64,000 bases of DNA from an uncultured Gammaproteobacteria bacterium (lineage in GTDB: Bacteria; Pseudomonadota; Gammaproteobacteria; PS1; Pseudothioglobaceae), in contig CACLHR010000007.1 in assembly GCA_902606745.1 (NCBI GenBank), forward strand, positions 1-64,000, written 5' to 3'. This document shows positions 16,730-25,739 of this stretch, piece after piece (within the stretch, counting starts at the first letter, position 1; every line of letters begins with the position of its first letter). The translations under genes and the position numbers were made by a program. The notes under the pieces were generated by a model that saw only the letters and a program-made list of their open reading frames with translations, made no database searches and was not told where the DNA came from.

Positions 16730-18544
16730 ATGAAATTCGTTAACAAGGTATTAGATTTTCTTAAGGGTCTTTTGCCCGGTAGGCCTGATAAAATCAATAA
16801 TGAAAAAAACTCTTCAGAACTACTTGAAGTAGAAGAGAATAAAAATTCTAAGTTCAAAACTTTCGCACTTAAGTCAGTTAAATTTATATACAAATATCTA
16901 AAAAAGTTTGTAATTTTTATCTTAGGTCTTATTCTGACAATAGCGCAACCTATGATCAAAATTTCCAAAAAGCATCCAATAGCTTTTTGGGCTGCGATAA
17001 TTTTGCATGCCGTATTATTGTTTGGATTGTTATATAGCAATATTGATCGTTGGGAGGCCACACAGAACAAACCTTCTATATCTCAACCTGCTCCAGTCGA
17101 AGCGATAGTAATTGATATAGAAATTATTGAAGCCGAGAAAGAGCGCATAGAAGAACTTGAAAAATTAAAAGAACAAAAACTGAAAGAACAAGAAGAGCGT
17201 TCAGAAAGCGCCAAAGAAAGTCAAAAGATTGCAGAACAGGAAGCCCTTAAAGCTAAGGCAAAAAAAGTTATGGCAGAAATTCAGCGTAAAGCTGAAGAAG
17301 CCAAAGCTAAGGAAGCTGAGATTCTGGCACAACAGGCTGCTAAAGAAAAAGAAGAAGCAGAAGAAAAACGAAAAGCGGAAGAAGTCAAAACTAAGGAGGC
17401 AGAAGAAAAACGAAAGACTGAAGAAGCTAAAACTAAGGAAGCTGAGATTCTGGCACAACAGGCTGCTAAACAAAAAGAAGAAGCAGAAGAAAAACGAAAG
17501 ACTGAAGAAGCTAAAACTAAGGAAGCTAAAGAACAAAAAAACATAGCTGAAGAATTAGTCCGTAAAGCTCAAATTCAATTAATGGATGCAGTTAGTAAAA
17601 AAGAAGAGGCGGAGGCCAAAGCACAAGAAGCTGAAATTCAGGCGATAGAAGCGACTAAAACTAAAAAACTAGCAGAAGCAAGATCTGTAGAAGCTGAGAC
17701 GAAAGCTCTAGAGGCTGAACAACAGGCACTAGAAGCTCTTAGGGAAAGGGGAATAATAGAAGCCAAAGCGCAAGCCGCTGAAGAAAAGGCTCAAGAGGCC
17801 GCAAAGCAGAAAGAATTGGCAGAGGCTAAAGCAAAAGAAGCTGAAGAAAAGGCACAGGAAGCGTCTAAGCAAAAAGATCTGTCAGAAGCAAAAGCGAAAG
17901 AATTCGAAGAAAAGGCAAAAGAGGCGGCACGTCAAAAAGCTTTAGCTGAAGAAAGGACTCGTGATGCCGAAGAAAGTGCCGAGAAAGCTGCGGAGCAAAA
18001 AGAGTTACTAGAAAGCAAAGCAAAAGAAGCTGAAGCAAAGGCCAAGGAAGCGTCTAAGCAAAAAGAATTGGCTGAAGAGCAGGCCAAAATAGCCAAGCAG
18101 CTTACTGAAGAAGAACAACAGAAAAAAAATCAACTAGAGGCTGAAAGGGCAGCTGAAAAAGAGGCTTTTCAAAAAGAGCAATACAATCGACTTCTTACTC
18201 AAGAAGTACAAGCTGAACAAGACTTGGCTAGAACACTCATCATTGAAGATCAACTAAACACCTTAAAATCTGCTTATGTTAATAATATTGCAGCAAGGGT
18301 TAGAACTTACTGGAGTTACCAAGGACATAAAGAGGACTGGAGTTGCACGGTCTATGCAATGCAAGATATAGAAGGTAATGTAAAAGCTGTAAATGTATAT
18401 GACTGTGTTTTTGATGACCCTGATCAAGAGGTTCCATTTAGGAATTCAGTTGAAAAGGCTGTGTATAAAGCATCACCATTACCTTCTGCTCCTGATAGTA
18501 AGGTATTTGATGCAGAAATACGCTTCAACTTTTATACTAACTAG
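16730..18544 (+). CDS. tolA: Tol-Pal system protein TolA, unusually long
   Basis: A 604-residue TolA; the E. coli protein is 421. The expected membrane helix with its conserved His is at about 83-102 (IILHAVLLFGLLY). It is preceded by an 80-residue N-terminal extension holding a second hydrophobic stretch at about 60-76. A very long Ala/Lys/Glu coiled coil at about 130-500 spans the periplasm. The C-terminal globular domain III (about 510-604) has the two Cys and the ARVRTYWSYQG start expected for contact with TolB/Pal. A 126-bp stretch in the coiled-coil region is duplicated in tandem. tolB and pal do not follow; glyS does. Confidence 0.93.
   Translation: MKFVNKVLDFLKGLLPGRPDKINNEKNSSELLEVEENKNSKFKTFALKSVKFIYKYLKKFVIFILGLILTIAQPMIKISKKHPIAFWAAIILHAVLLFGLLYSNIDRWEATQNKPSISQPAPVEAIVIDIEIIEAEKERIEELEKLKEQKLKEQEERSESAKESQKIAEQEALKAKAKKVMAEIQRKAEEAKAKEAEILAQQAAKEKEEAEEKRKAEEVKTKEAEEKRKTEEAKTKEAEILAQQAAKQKEEAEEKRKTEEAKTKEAKEQKNIAEELVRKAQIQLMDAVSKKEEAEAKAQEAEIQAIEATKTKKLAEARSVEAETKALEAEQQALEALRERGIIEAKAQAAEEKAQEAAKQKELAEAKAKEAEEKAQEASKQKDLSEAKAKEFEEKAKEAARQKALAEERTRDAEESAEKAAEQKELLESKAKEAEAKAKEASKQKELAEEQAKIAKQLTEEEQQKKNQLEAERAAEKEAFQKEQYNRLLTQEVQAEQDLARTLIIEDQLNTLKSAYVNNIAARVRTYWSYQGHKEDWSCTVYAMQDIEGNVKAVNVYDCVFDDPDQEVPFRNSVEKAVYKASPLPSAPDSKVFDAEIRFNFYTN
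17309..17560 (+). repeat. 126-bp tandem duplication inside tolA
   Basis: The string beginning AAGGAAGCTGAGATTCTGGC at 17309 recurs at 17435 with high identity, an offset of 126 bp (42 codons). It adds one 42-residue unit (containing KEAEILAQQAAK) to the coiled coil without breaking frame. Copies differ at a few bases. Confidence 0.8.
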
Positions 18545-18608
18545 AGCTTATCACCACACTATTGTTAGAAAACTTAATGCTATGTTTAATTTTGAAGACT
18601 AGTTTTTC

Positions 18609-18637
18609 TTGTGCAAGTTTATCTTGCCAATTATAAA
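18609..18637 (+). promoter_or_regulatory. Candidate glyS promoter
   Basis: TTGTGC (18609-18614), a 17-bp spacer and TATAAA (18632-18637), 27 bases before the glyS ATG. Confidence 0.45.
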
Positions 18638-18664
18638 TCTATACAATAAGCTAAAATATCGAGC

Positions 18665-20701
18665 ATGAAAACGCATGACTTTTTATTGGAATTAGGTACT
18701 GAGGAATTACCCCCAAAATTATTAATAAAACTCTCAAATTCACTTAAAGATAATCTTGTTGAGGAGCTTAAGCAAATAGGTATTTCAATAGGCAAGGTCA
18801 GCACTTTTGCCACACCAAGACGTCTGGCTGTAAGTATTTCTAAAATTCAGAGTCACCAAGAAGATCAGTTAATAGAAAAAAAAGGCCCTTTAGTGGGCTC
18901 ATCAGAAAAGGCGATAGAAGGTTTTGCCAAATCTTGCGGTGTTGATATAAACAGCATAGAAAAACGCACGCTTGGTGGCAAAAAATACTATTTTTTTCAT
19001 ACAAAGCAGGTGGGTCAACAAATTAAAGACTTGCTTCCGACTGTCGTTGATAAAGCTATCAAAAATATTCCTATTACTAGGGCGATGAAATGGGGGAAAT
19101 TTGATTATTCTTTTGCAAGACCAGTTCATTGGCTGGTGATGTTGTTGGATGATGATATTGTGCCTGCAAATATTATGGGATTGATAAGTGGTAATACAAC
19201 AAAAGGTTTAAGGTCCTCAGATAGTTCTTCTTTGGACATACCTCATGCAAGCGAATATGAGTCATTCATGAGAGAAAAGGCTCAAATTGAGGTTGATTTT
19301 AATAAGCGCAAGGAAATTATTCGTGAACAAGTTACATCAGTAGCTAAAACCAATATTGCTCGAGTTGTTATTGATGAATCGTTACTAAATGAGGTATGTG
19401 CATTAGTTGAATATCCAAGAGCTTTTTCTGGAAAATTTGACGAAAAATACTTAAGCATACCTGAAGAAGCTCTCATATCAGCGATGAAGTCGCATCAAAA
19501 ATACTTTCATATGGTTGATACTAAAGGTAAATTGTTGCCATCATTTATCTCAGTAGCTAATATTGAATCAACAAATTTGAATTTTATTATTCAAGGCAAT
19601 GAGCGTGTTATTCGTCCAAGATTGGCAGATTCTGAGTTTTTTTGGAATCAGGATAAGTCAGTAAGATTAGATCAAAGGATTGAAAGGTTGGGTAGTGTTT
19701 TATTTATGAAATCCTTGGGATCGATGGCTGACAAGGCGAAGCGAATTGAAAAGCTAAGCAAACATATTGCTGGTTTGGTTAGTATTGACGCTAAAGCTTG
19801 TGCTCGAGCGGGACTCCTTTCAAAATCAGATTTGGTGAGTGAAATGGTTGGTGAATTTGCTGACTTGCAAGGCATTATGGGTGGCTATTATGCCCTCAAT
19901 GACGGTGAGTCAAATGTTGTTGCACAAGCTATTAGAGAGCACTATAAACCAAAATTTGCTGGGGATGATCTTCCATCGACAAAAGAAGGTCTTGTAGTGG
20001 CAATTGCAGACAAACTAGATACAATTACAGGGGTTTATGGAATTGGTCAGGCTCCTACTGGATCAAAAGATCCTTATGCACTAAGAAGGCTAGCATTGGG
20101 CTTGTTGAGAATATTGTTAGAGGCACAATTAGATATCAATTTAAAAACACTAATTGATGTTTCCTTAAATTTGCATTCAAAGGATGTAGACAGGGAAACT
20201 TCCTCATCAATATATCAATTTATGATGGAACGACTGAAAGCGTATTATAAAGATATCCGTGTTGATGGAAATGTTTATAAGGCTGTGCTCGCTGTGAGTC
20301 CAGATTCTCCATTTGATTTTCATCAAAGAGTTGAAGCACTCAATGATTTTATTCAGACAATCGAATCAAAGAGCTTAATTGAAGCTAATAAAAGGATCGC
20401 TAATATACTTAAAGATTTTGACAGTAATGATGTTGAACTAGATTCTAAATTATTGATAGAGGATTCTGAGCAAAAACTTTTTCAGGCAACTCAATCAATT
20501 ACCAAACAACTATCTGAACAAAAAGACTATAAAGTTATCGTACTATCTTTACTAGAGTTAAAAGAAGTCATTGATACTTTTTTTGATAAAGTGATGGTCA
20601 ATGTTGATGATATTGAGCTTAGGCAGGCGCGACTAAAGCTTTTAAATCGCGTTAGGAGTTTATTCCTGTCTGTTGCGGATGTTTCTTACTTATCATCATA
20701 G
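18665..20701 (+). CDS. glyS: Glycyl-tRNA synthetase, beta subunit
   Basis: A 678-residue beta subunit needed with GlyQ for charging tRNA-Gly. It starts with the conserved [12 protein letters not shown]. Further signatures are [27 protein letters not shown], the HD-like region with [22 protein letters not shown], and [11 protein letters not shown]. The C-terminal anticodon-binding part is present. It is unlinked to glyQ (2115-3017, opposite strand). dtd begins 4 bases after its stop. Confidence 0.97.
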   Translation: MKTHDFLLELGTEELPPKLLIKLSNSLKDNLVEELKQIGISIGKVSTFATPRRLAVSISKIQSHQEDQLIEKKGPLVGSSEKAIEGFAKSCGVDINSIEKRTLGGKKYYFFHTKQVGQQIKDLLPTVVDKAIKNIPITRAMKWGKFDYSFARPVHWLVMLLDDDIVPANIMGLISGNTTKGLRSSDSSSLDIPHASEYESFMREKAQIEVDFNKRKEIIREQVTSVAKTNIARVVIDESLLNEVCALVEYPRAFSGKFDEKYLSIPEEALISAMKSHQKYFHMVDTKGKLLPSFISVANIESTNLNFIIQGNERVIRPRLADSEFFWNQDKSVRLDQRIERLGSVLFMKSLGSMADKAKRIEKLSKHIAGLVSIDAKACARAGLLSKSDLVSEMVGEFADLQGIMGGYYALNDGESNVVAQAIREHYKPKFAGDDLPSTKEGLVVAIADKLDTITGVYGIGQAPTGSKDPYALRRLALGLLRILLEAQLDINLKTLIDVSLNLHSKDVDRETSSSIYQFMMERLKAYYKDIRVDGNVYKAVLAVSPDSPFDFHQRVEALNDFIQTIESKSLIEANKRIANILKDFDSNDVELDSKLLIEDSEQKLFQATQSITKQLSEQKDYKVIVLSLLELKEVIDTFFDKVMVNVDDIELRQARLKLLNRVRSLFLSVADVSYLSS

Positions 20702-20705
20702 TGAC

Positions 20706-21143
20706 ATGAAGGCATTAATTCAGCGAGTATCATCTGCTAGCGTCGAGGTTGAAGGACAAATTGTTGGTCAAATCAAGAAAGGAATACTAGTTTTTATTGG
20801 TATTGAGAAACAAGATGAGTTAGAACATGCTAACAAAATGATAAATAAAATACTTTCTTATCGAGTTTTTTCTGACGCTGAAGGCAAAATGAATTTAAGT
20901 GTCAGTGATATAAATGGTGGAGTTTTACTTGTATCTCAATTCACTCTTGCTGCCGAAACTAATAATGGTACAAGAGCTGGTTTTTCAACGGCCAAGTCAC
21001 CATTGGAGGCGAAAAATATCTACAACCATATGGTGGATAGAGCTAAAGATTTGAGTTCTAATATTGAAAGCGGTATTTTTGCAGCTGACATGAAGGTTGC
21101 TTTGGTTAATGACGGACCTGTAACCTTTCTACTGAAATGCTAG
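20706..21143 (+). CDS. dtd: D-aminoacyl-tRNA deacylase
   Basis: A 145-residue enzyme that removes D-amino acids, and glycine from mischarged tRNA-Ala. The signatures SQFTLAAET and NDGPVTFLL are present; the latter is the GP motif that gives chiral selectivity. I chose the ATG at 20706 (MKALIQRVSSASVEV), which gives exactly the E. coli length; a reading from 20673 would add 11 residues overlapping glyS. It forms a unit with glyS, giving synthetase and proofreader together. Confidence 0.95.
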   Translation: MKALIQRVSSASVEVEGQIVGQIKKGILVFIGIEKQDELEHANKMINKILSYRVFSDAEGKMNLSVSDINGGVLLVSQFTLAAETNNGTRAGFSTAKSPLEAKNIYNHMVDRAKDLSSNIESGIFAADMKVALVNDGPVTFLLKC

Positions 21144-21150
21144 AAATTTT

Positions 21151-21501
21151 ATGAACAAATCTATTAAAGTTTATGGAATTAAGAACTGTGACACAGTCAA
21201 GAAAGCATTAGTTTATTTAAAAGATTGTGATATAGATTATCAGTTTATTGACTTTAGGCAAAATCCTATTTCTCAGCAAGTTTTAAAAAAAATGGTTGAG
21301 TCTGTTGGATGGGAGCTGCTGATCAATAAACGTTCAACAACTTATCGATCTCTATCTGAGCAAGAAAAAAGTAATATCAACTATGATTTGGTATCAAAGC
21401 TTCCTACATTGATAAAGCGCCCAGTACTGATCTATGGTGAGAATATTACGGTTGGTTTTACTGAAAAGCAATATGCCAAGCTTTTTGATGAGGCAATATA
21501 G
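21151..21501 (+). CDS. yffB: ArsC/Spx-family protein YffB
   Basis: A 116-residue thioredoxin-fold protein of the ArsC/Spx family. The N-terminal YGIKNCDTVKKAL (single Cys) is the YffB form; there is no CxxC. RSTTYRSLSE and the C-terminal LIKRPVLIYGENITVGF complete the family pattern. The function is not established; a glutathione-dependent reductase role has been proposed. It starts 7 bases after dtd and is likely the last gene of the glyS unit. It converges on trxA with 25 bases between stops. Confidence 0.85.
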   Translation: MNKSIKVYGIKNCDTVKKALVYLKDCDIDYQFIDFRQNPISQQVLKKMVESVGWELLINKRSTTYRSLSEQEKSNINYDLVSKLPTLIKRPVLIYGENITVGFTEKQYAKLFDEAI

Positions 21502-21526
21502 AGTAATTCATTTAAAAATAAACTAT

Positions 21527-21883
21527 TTACTGACTCTTAAGTTCTTTTCTAACTTCATCCATGTCGACAGTTTTAGCTTTTTCAAGAAGATCTTCTAAGT
21601 CTTTTCCTGAAAGAGATCCAGGTTGAGAAAAAATACCGATACTTTCACGAAAAATCATTAGAGTTGGTATGGAACGAATTCGAAAGTGAGCGCCAAGAGC
21701 TTGTTCTTCTTCAGTATTAATTTTGGCAAAAGTGACCCCTTGAACTTTTTCTGAAGTCTCTTTGAATGTTGGTGCGAATTGCAAGCAAGGTCCGCACCAT
21801 GGCGCCCAAAAATCTATAATAACAATCTTATTGTTAGTGATAGTTTCGTCAAAATTTGATTGTGTAAGTTCAATAACAGACAT
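21527..21883 (-). CDS. trxA: Thioredoxin
   Basis: A 118-residue thioredoxin with the active site FWAPWCGPC at about 25-33 and the cis-Pro loop IRSIPTLMIF. The C-terminus has a longer acidic tail (KTVDMDEVRKELKSQ) than E. coli TrxA. I chose the ATG at 21883, which has GGAGAG eight bases upstream; the longer reading adds nine unconserved residues. A cytoplasmic disulfide reductase; it may supply YffB or ribonucleotide reductase, but nothing here shows that. Confidence 0.92.
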   Translation of the reverse strand: MSVIELTQSNFDETITNNKIVIIDFWAPWCGPCLQFAPTFKETSEKVQGVTFAKINTEEEQALGAHFRIRSIPTLMIFRESIGIFSQPGSLSGKDLEDLLEKAKTVDMDEVRKELKSQ

Positions 21884-21936
21884 ACATAACTCTCCATAAA
21901 AAATTAACAAAGCATTATAGCTTTATTACTAAAATA

Positions 21937-21965
21937 TTGGCTTGTTTTTCCTTAACTGATAGAAT
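21937..21965 (+). promoter_or_regulatory. ruvC promoter giving a possibly leaderless mRNA
   Basis: TTGGCT (21937-21942), a 17-bp spacer and TAGAAT (21960-21965). The ATG of ruvC begins only 6 bases after the -10 hexamer, so transcription would start at or within a base or two of the ATG. Confidence 0.5.
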
Positions 21966-21971
21966 ACCCTT

Positions 21972-22442
21972 ATGAATATACTTGGTATTGATCCAGGTTC
22001 AAGAATTACTGGTTTTGGACTAATTACGGTTAACAATCTTAAATTTACTTATGTTAGTAGTGGATGTATCCGTACACAAGGTGATTTAAATGATCGTGTT
22101 GTCACGATTTATTCAGGTATTAAAGAAATTCTTTCACAACATAAGGTTGATATTATTGTTATTGAGAGAGTATTTATGCGCCCTGACAGGCCAAACCCAG
22201 ATGCTGCTATAAAGCTTGGCCATGCAAGGGGGGCTGTTATTGCAGCCGCTGGAGGGCAAAACTTGCCTATAGTTGACTATAGCCCAAATCAAATTAAAAA
22301 AACATTAGTCGGCAAGGGTCATGCAAGTAAAGAGCAAGTATCCTTTATGGTTCAACAATTATTAAAACTAAACAAGGTTCCTCAGGCTGATGCTGCTGAT
22401 GCACTGGCTGGGGCAATCTGTCACGCCTACCATTCTTTTTGA
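21972..22442 (+). CDS. ruvC: Holliday junction endonuclease RuvC
   Basis: A 156-residue resolvase with the four acidic catalytic residues in place: Asp7 (GIDPGSRITG), Glu in VIERVF, and two Asp in QADAADALAGAICH near the C-terminus. It cuts Holliday junctions with RuvAB. Normally it is next to yebC and ruvA; here it is a single gene with its own promoter, convergent with a cation-efflux gene 20 bases away. Confidence 0.96.
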   Translation: MNILGIDPGSRITGFGLITVNNLKFTYVSSGCIRTQGDLNDRVVTIYSGIKEILSQHKVDIIVIERVFMRPDRPNPDAAIKLGHARGAVIAAAGGQNLPIVDYSPNQIKKTLVGKGHASKEQVSFMVQQLLKLNKVPQADAADALAGAICHAYHSF

Positions 22443-22462
22443 GTTTTTGCTTCTTGTAGTTT

Positions 22463-23599
22463 TCAGTTAAAGTAAACTTTGACCTCGCCAAAACCTGGAA
22501 GTTTTGCGACAATATCTGAGAGTTGAGTATTGATTTCTATAGCGCTATTGTTAGTCAAATAATCAAGAGACAAGAAAAAGTCTACTAAAATTTCGCCTTC
22601 AAGATAATGTAATTGAGTTCGCTTAAATTCATAAGTGCAGTCTTCTAACTTTAGTGCTTGCTGCAGGATCTTCAGAGCTTGAGCTCTTTCTGGTAGGTCT
22701 TTATAGGGGGCGTCATTTTGTTCTTCATCATTTTCAGGATCGATATGCACCGTGACATCATCTAAACCTTCAACGCATTCTTTTGCAACCCGCTCAACAC
22801 TAACACTAATGATGTGCCCCTCACTTACCGACAGAAAAGGATTGACTTGAACATGAACATCAGCTGATTTTTTGTGTCCAACTCTCCTTGTTCTAAGTGT
22901 ATGTACGCTATTAACTCCTTTGATATCAGCTAATGCTGAATGCAATTTTTTAATGTCTTCATCATCAATAGAAGTATCAACTAGTTCCTTGGTTGCCTCG
23001 AATCCAAGTTTCCAGCCAATATAGATAATCATAATACCTACAATAATAGCTGCTGCGCTATCAAGATAGAAGTAGCCATTGACAGCACCAACAATGCCAA
23101 TAATAACAACGACCGAGGAAAATGCATCTGAACGATGGTGCCAGGCATTCGCTTTCAACATTTCAGAATTAATGTTTTTTGCAACTATAATTGTGTACCA
23201 ATACAAAGCCTCTTTACTAGCAATAGACAAGCCTGCAATTGCAATTAGCCAACCTTCATGATTCAAAGCACCAGCATTGGTAAGTCGTCCCATAGCATCA
23301 AAAATAATTGCTGTACCAATGATGGCTAGAAATATGCTTAACCCAAGAGTAGCAACAGTTTCAAAACGTTCATGTCCATATGGATGTTCCTTATCTGGGG
23401 CTTCTCCAGCTTGCTTGGCAGCGTACCAAGTAACCCAGTCTGTGAGTAAATCAGAGAAAGAGTGAACACCGTCAGCAACTAAGGCGCCGGAATTTCCAAT
23501 AACTCCAACAATGACTTTGAAGACAGACAATAAAAAATCAACTATAGCGCCAACGATAGTAACTTTTTGACTTTTTTTGGTACGAGCAATCGAATCCAT
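22463..23599 (-). CDS. Cation diffusion facilitator (FieF/MMT-type)
   Basis: A 378-residue CDF transporter with six membrane helices and the two metal-binding motifs: VADGVHSFSDLLTDW (HxxxD-type in helix 2) at about 41-55 and HHRSDAFSSVVV in helix 5. The cytoplasmic C-terminal domain includes VHTLRTRRVGHKKSADVHVQ and an extra tail of about 90 residues beyond E. coli FieF (300 residues). It exports divalent cations by proton exchange; the metal (Zn, Fe or Mn) cannot be told from sequence. Confidence 0.9.
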   Translation of the reverse strand: MDSIARTKKSQKVTIVGAIVDFLLSVFKVIVGVIGNSGALVADGVHSFSDLLTDWVTWYAAKQAGEAPDKEHPYGHERFETVATLGLSIFLAIIGTAIIFDAMGRLTNAGALNHEGWLIAIAGLSIASKEALYWYTIIVAKNINSEMLKANAWHHRSDAFSSVVVIIGIVGAVNGYFYLDSAAAIIVGIMIIYIGWKLGFEATKELVDTSIDDEDIKKLHSALADIKGVNSVHTLRTRRVGHKKSADVHVQVNPFLSVSEGHIISVSVERVAKECVEGLDDVTVHIDPENDEEQNDAPYKDLPERAQALKILQQALKLEDCTYEFKRTQLHYLEGEILVDFFLSLDYLTNNSAIEINTQLSDIVAKLPGFGEVKVYFN

Positions 23600-23663
23600 T
23601 GTGACTAGAGTTATTTTGGTTTTATCCTTATTTTAAGTTATCTGATTATCAATGATCATTAAA

Positions 23664-25730
23664 CTACCTGTTCGTAGTTTCAACAACTATATTGTATCTA
23701 GGTAGGGCGTCCAGCAATTGCTTGCCATAGAATTTTGTTATTAGTCGATTATCAAAAATTGTAATCTTGCCTGTGTCTGTTTCTGATCTAATCAATCTAC
23801 CACAGGCTTGAATGAGTCTTAATGAAGCATCTGGCAAGGAAATTTCCATAAAAGGATTTCTGTTTAAAGATTCAAGGTAGGACTGTGTAGTTTTTTCAAT
23901 CGGTGAGGTGGGTACACTAAAACGTAATTTTGCAATCATGACATGATTTAGATTATCACCCTTAAGGTCAACTCCTTCTGCAAAACTATCCAAGCCAAAG
24001 ATAACACTGCCTTCATCATTCTTGCGTTTTTCAATGTGCTTTTCAAGAATACGTTTTTTACTATATTCACCTTGAACCAACAGCTCACACTCTATTGTTT
24101 TCTCAACTAAGTCAGCTACCATCTGCATTTGGTTGTTGGAGGCAAATAATACTAGAGTGCCAGCTTCTTTATTTATGCGTTTTTTAAGTTCTCTAGCAAG
24201 TTCTTGGGTGTGTTCAAATACCTCAGAAGGGCTCGCATTCATACTAGCAACTATAAAGTTAACTGATTTATGATTAAAAGGTGAACTCAGCCGTAGATAT
24301 CGGTTTTCTTTTTCTTTTAAGCCTAGCTGTTGATTTATTCTATCAAAACTACCAAGTGAAGTAAGTGTAGCAGATGTCAAAATAACGCCTGCTGCTTTAG
24401 ACCATATAAGACTCTGAAGATGATTTGAGACGTCAATTTTTGCTGTATTGAGGTGATAATTTGTTTTATTTGATAGTTTTGATTTTACAATCCAATTGCT
24501 GGTTGGAGGTGTGCCAGTATGAGTACTTTGTGTGAAAGCATTTAAAAGAGAAATAATAGAAGAAAGATTTTGGTCGTTTTGACCTATTATATTATTGAGA
24601 TTGTCGATTATTATTTGTTTGACGGTATTTCTTTTACAATAATTCTGCCAGTTATCTTTCTGATCTAAGAAATTACCAAAAGCGGTATTAAAAATAGTTA
24701 ATAAGTTCTTAGCTGTATTAACCACTTCATTTGAAACACCTGACATATCAAATAAATAAACATCATCTAAATATTCAAAATTAGTAATAACTTCAATGAG
24801 TTCAACAATAGCTTCATCTACCTTCTTGATGTAACTCTCAGGTGTCTTTAGATTTGCGATTTTTGAAATCTGATCGATTGTACTTTGAGATTGACGAATT
24901 GACGTTTTCATAAATTCAGTGCTGGTATTTATTGAAAAATGAGACAGAGCTTTTTGTGAAAAATGATGAGCTTCATCAATAACGAAAATAGAGTCATTCA
25001 CCTCAGGAAGAATGTTGTTTCCATTTATAATGTCAGCCAAAACTAGATCATGATTGGCAATAATTACGTCGGCTTGAGAAGCTTTTTTTCGTGCTTTAAA
25101 AAAAGCACAATCATTATAGAACTCACAACTTTTTGCGGTACATGTAAATCGGTTGCAAGCAACTTTTTGCCAAAGTGAAAATTCTGGTGGACTTTCAAGA
25201 TCATCAATCTCTCCGTTCCAGCGAGTTGAGGAATAGTTGTCGGTCATTTCACTTAGCTTGTCGATTTGATTTTGGCTTGGTGGTTCATCCCAAAGTAGGG
25301 TTTCTTCAAATAACGTTTGAGTATTTAAATTTTCCTCGGTAAGGTTGATTAAGTTTCGAATGCAAACATAACGAGATCGACCTTTAGCTAGGGCATATCT
25401 AAATTCTACAGAAGAGTATTTTTTTGCTTCAACTATGTCTTTATATAGAATCTGCTCTTGAAGAGCTACATTAGCACATGAAATAATCAGCCTTTTCTTG
25501 TTAGCTTTAGCAATTGGAATGCAGCTAATGAGATAGGCCATGGTTTTGCCAACGCCTGTGGGAGCTTCAACACAAAGAATTGGATTTGATTTTGCGTATT
25601 CACCAGACAGTGTTTTTGATATTTCAGCAATCATTTTATTTTGCGAAGAACGATTACTAAAATCAGATAGTTGGGTTTTCGCCGTTTCAAATGAGGATCG
25701 AATCTGTTTTTTAATTGCTGAAGTTAGCAT
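23664..25730 (-). CDS. DinG/YoaA-type superfamily 2 DNA helicase
   Basis: A 688-residue XPD-like helicase. Walker A is EAPTGVGKTMAYL at about 61-73, the DEAH box is FVIDEAHHF, and motif VI is ACGRLIRSETDTG near the C-terminus. Four Cys between motifs I and II (in YVCIRN, then CTAKSC and DCAFF) fit the Fe-S cluster of DinG/YoaA/XPD. It unwinds DNA during repair or at R-loops. Length lies between E. coli YoaA (636) and DinG (716), so I leave the symbol open. It is co-directional with ispB and rlmE (9- and 6-base gaps). Confidence 0.9.
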   Translation of the reverse strand: MLTSAIKKQIRSSFETAKTQLSDFSNRSSQNKMIAEISKTLSGEYAKSNPILCVEAPTGVGKTMAYLISCIPIAKANKKRLIISCANVALQEQILYKDIVEAKKYSSVEFRYALAKGRSRYVCIRNLINLTEENLNTQTLFEETLLWDEPPSQNQIDKLSEMTDNYSSTRWNGEIDDLESPPEFSLWQKVACNRFTCTAKSCEFYNDCAFFKARKKASQADVIIANHDLVLADIINGNNILPEVNDSIFVIDEAHHFSQKALSHFSINTSTEFMKTSIRQSQSTIDQISKIANLKTPESYIKKVDEAIVELIEVITNFEYLDDVYLFDMSGVSNEVVNTAKNLLTIFNTAFGNFLDQKDNWQNYCKRNTVKQIIIDNLNNIIGQNDQNLSSIISLLNAFTQSTHTGTPPTSNWIVKSKLSNKTNYHLNTAKIDVSNHLQSLIWSKAAGVILTSATLTSLGSFDRINQQLGLKEKENRYLRLSSPFNHKSVNFIVASMNASPSEVFEHTQELARELKKRINKEAGTLVLFASNNQMQMVADLVEKTIECELLVQGEYSKKRILEKHIEKRKNDEGSVIFGLDSFAEGVDLKGDNLNHVMIAKLRFSVPTSPIEKTTQSYLESLNRNPFMEISLPDASLRLIQACGRLIRSETDTGKITIFDNRLITKFYGKQLLDALPRYNIVVETTNR

Positions 25731-25739
25731 TAAATGAAA

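Noticed and set aside
17201-17546. Phe/Ser-rich and Lys-rich ORFs in other frames of tolA
   Set aside because: They are shadows of the Ala/Lys/Glu coiled-coil repeats; composition is fully explained by the complementary codons and there is no ribosome-binding site.
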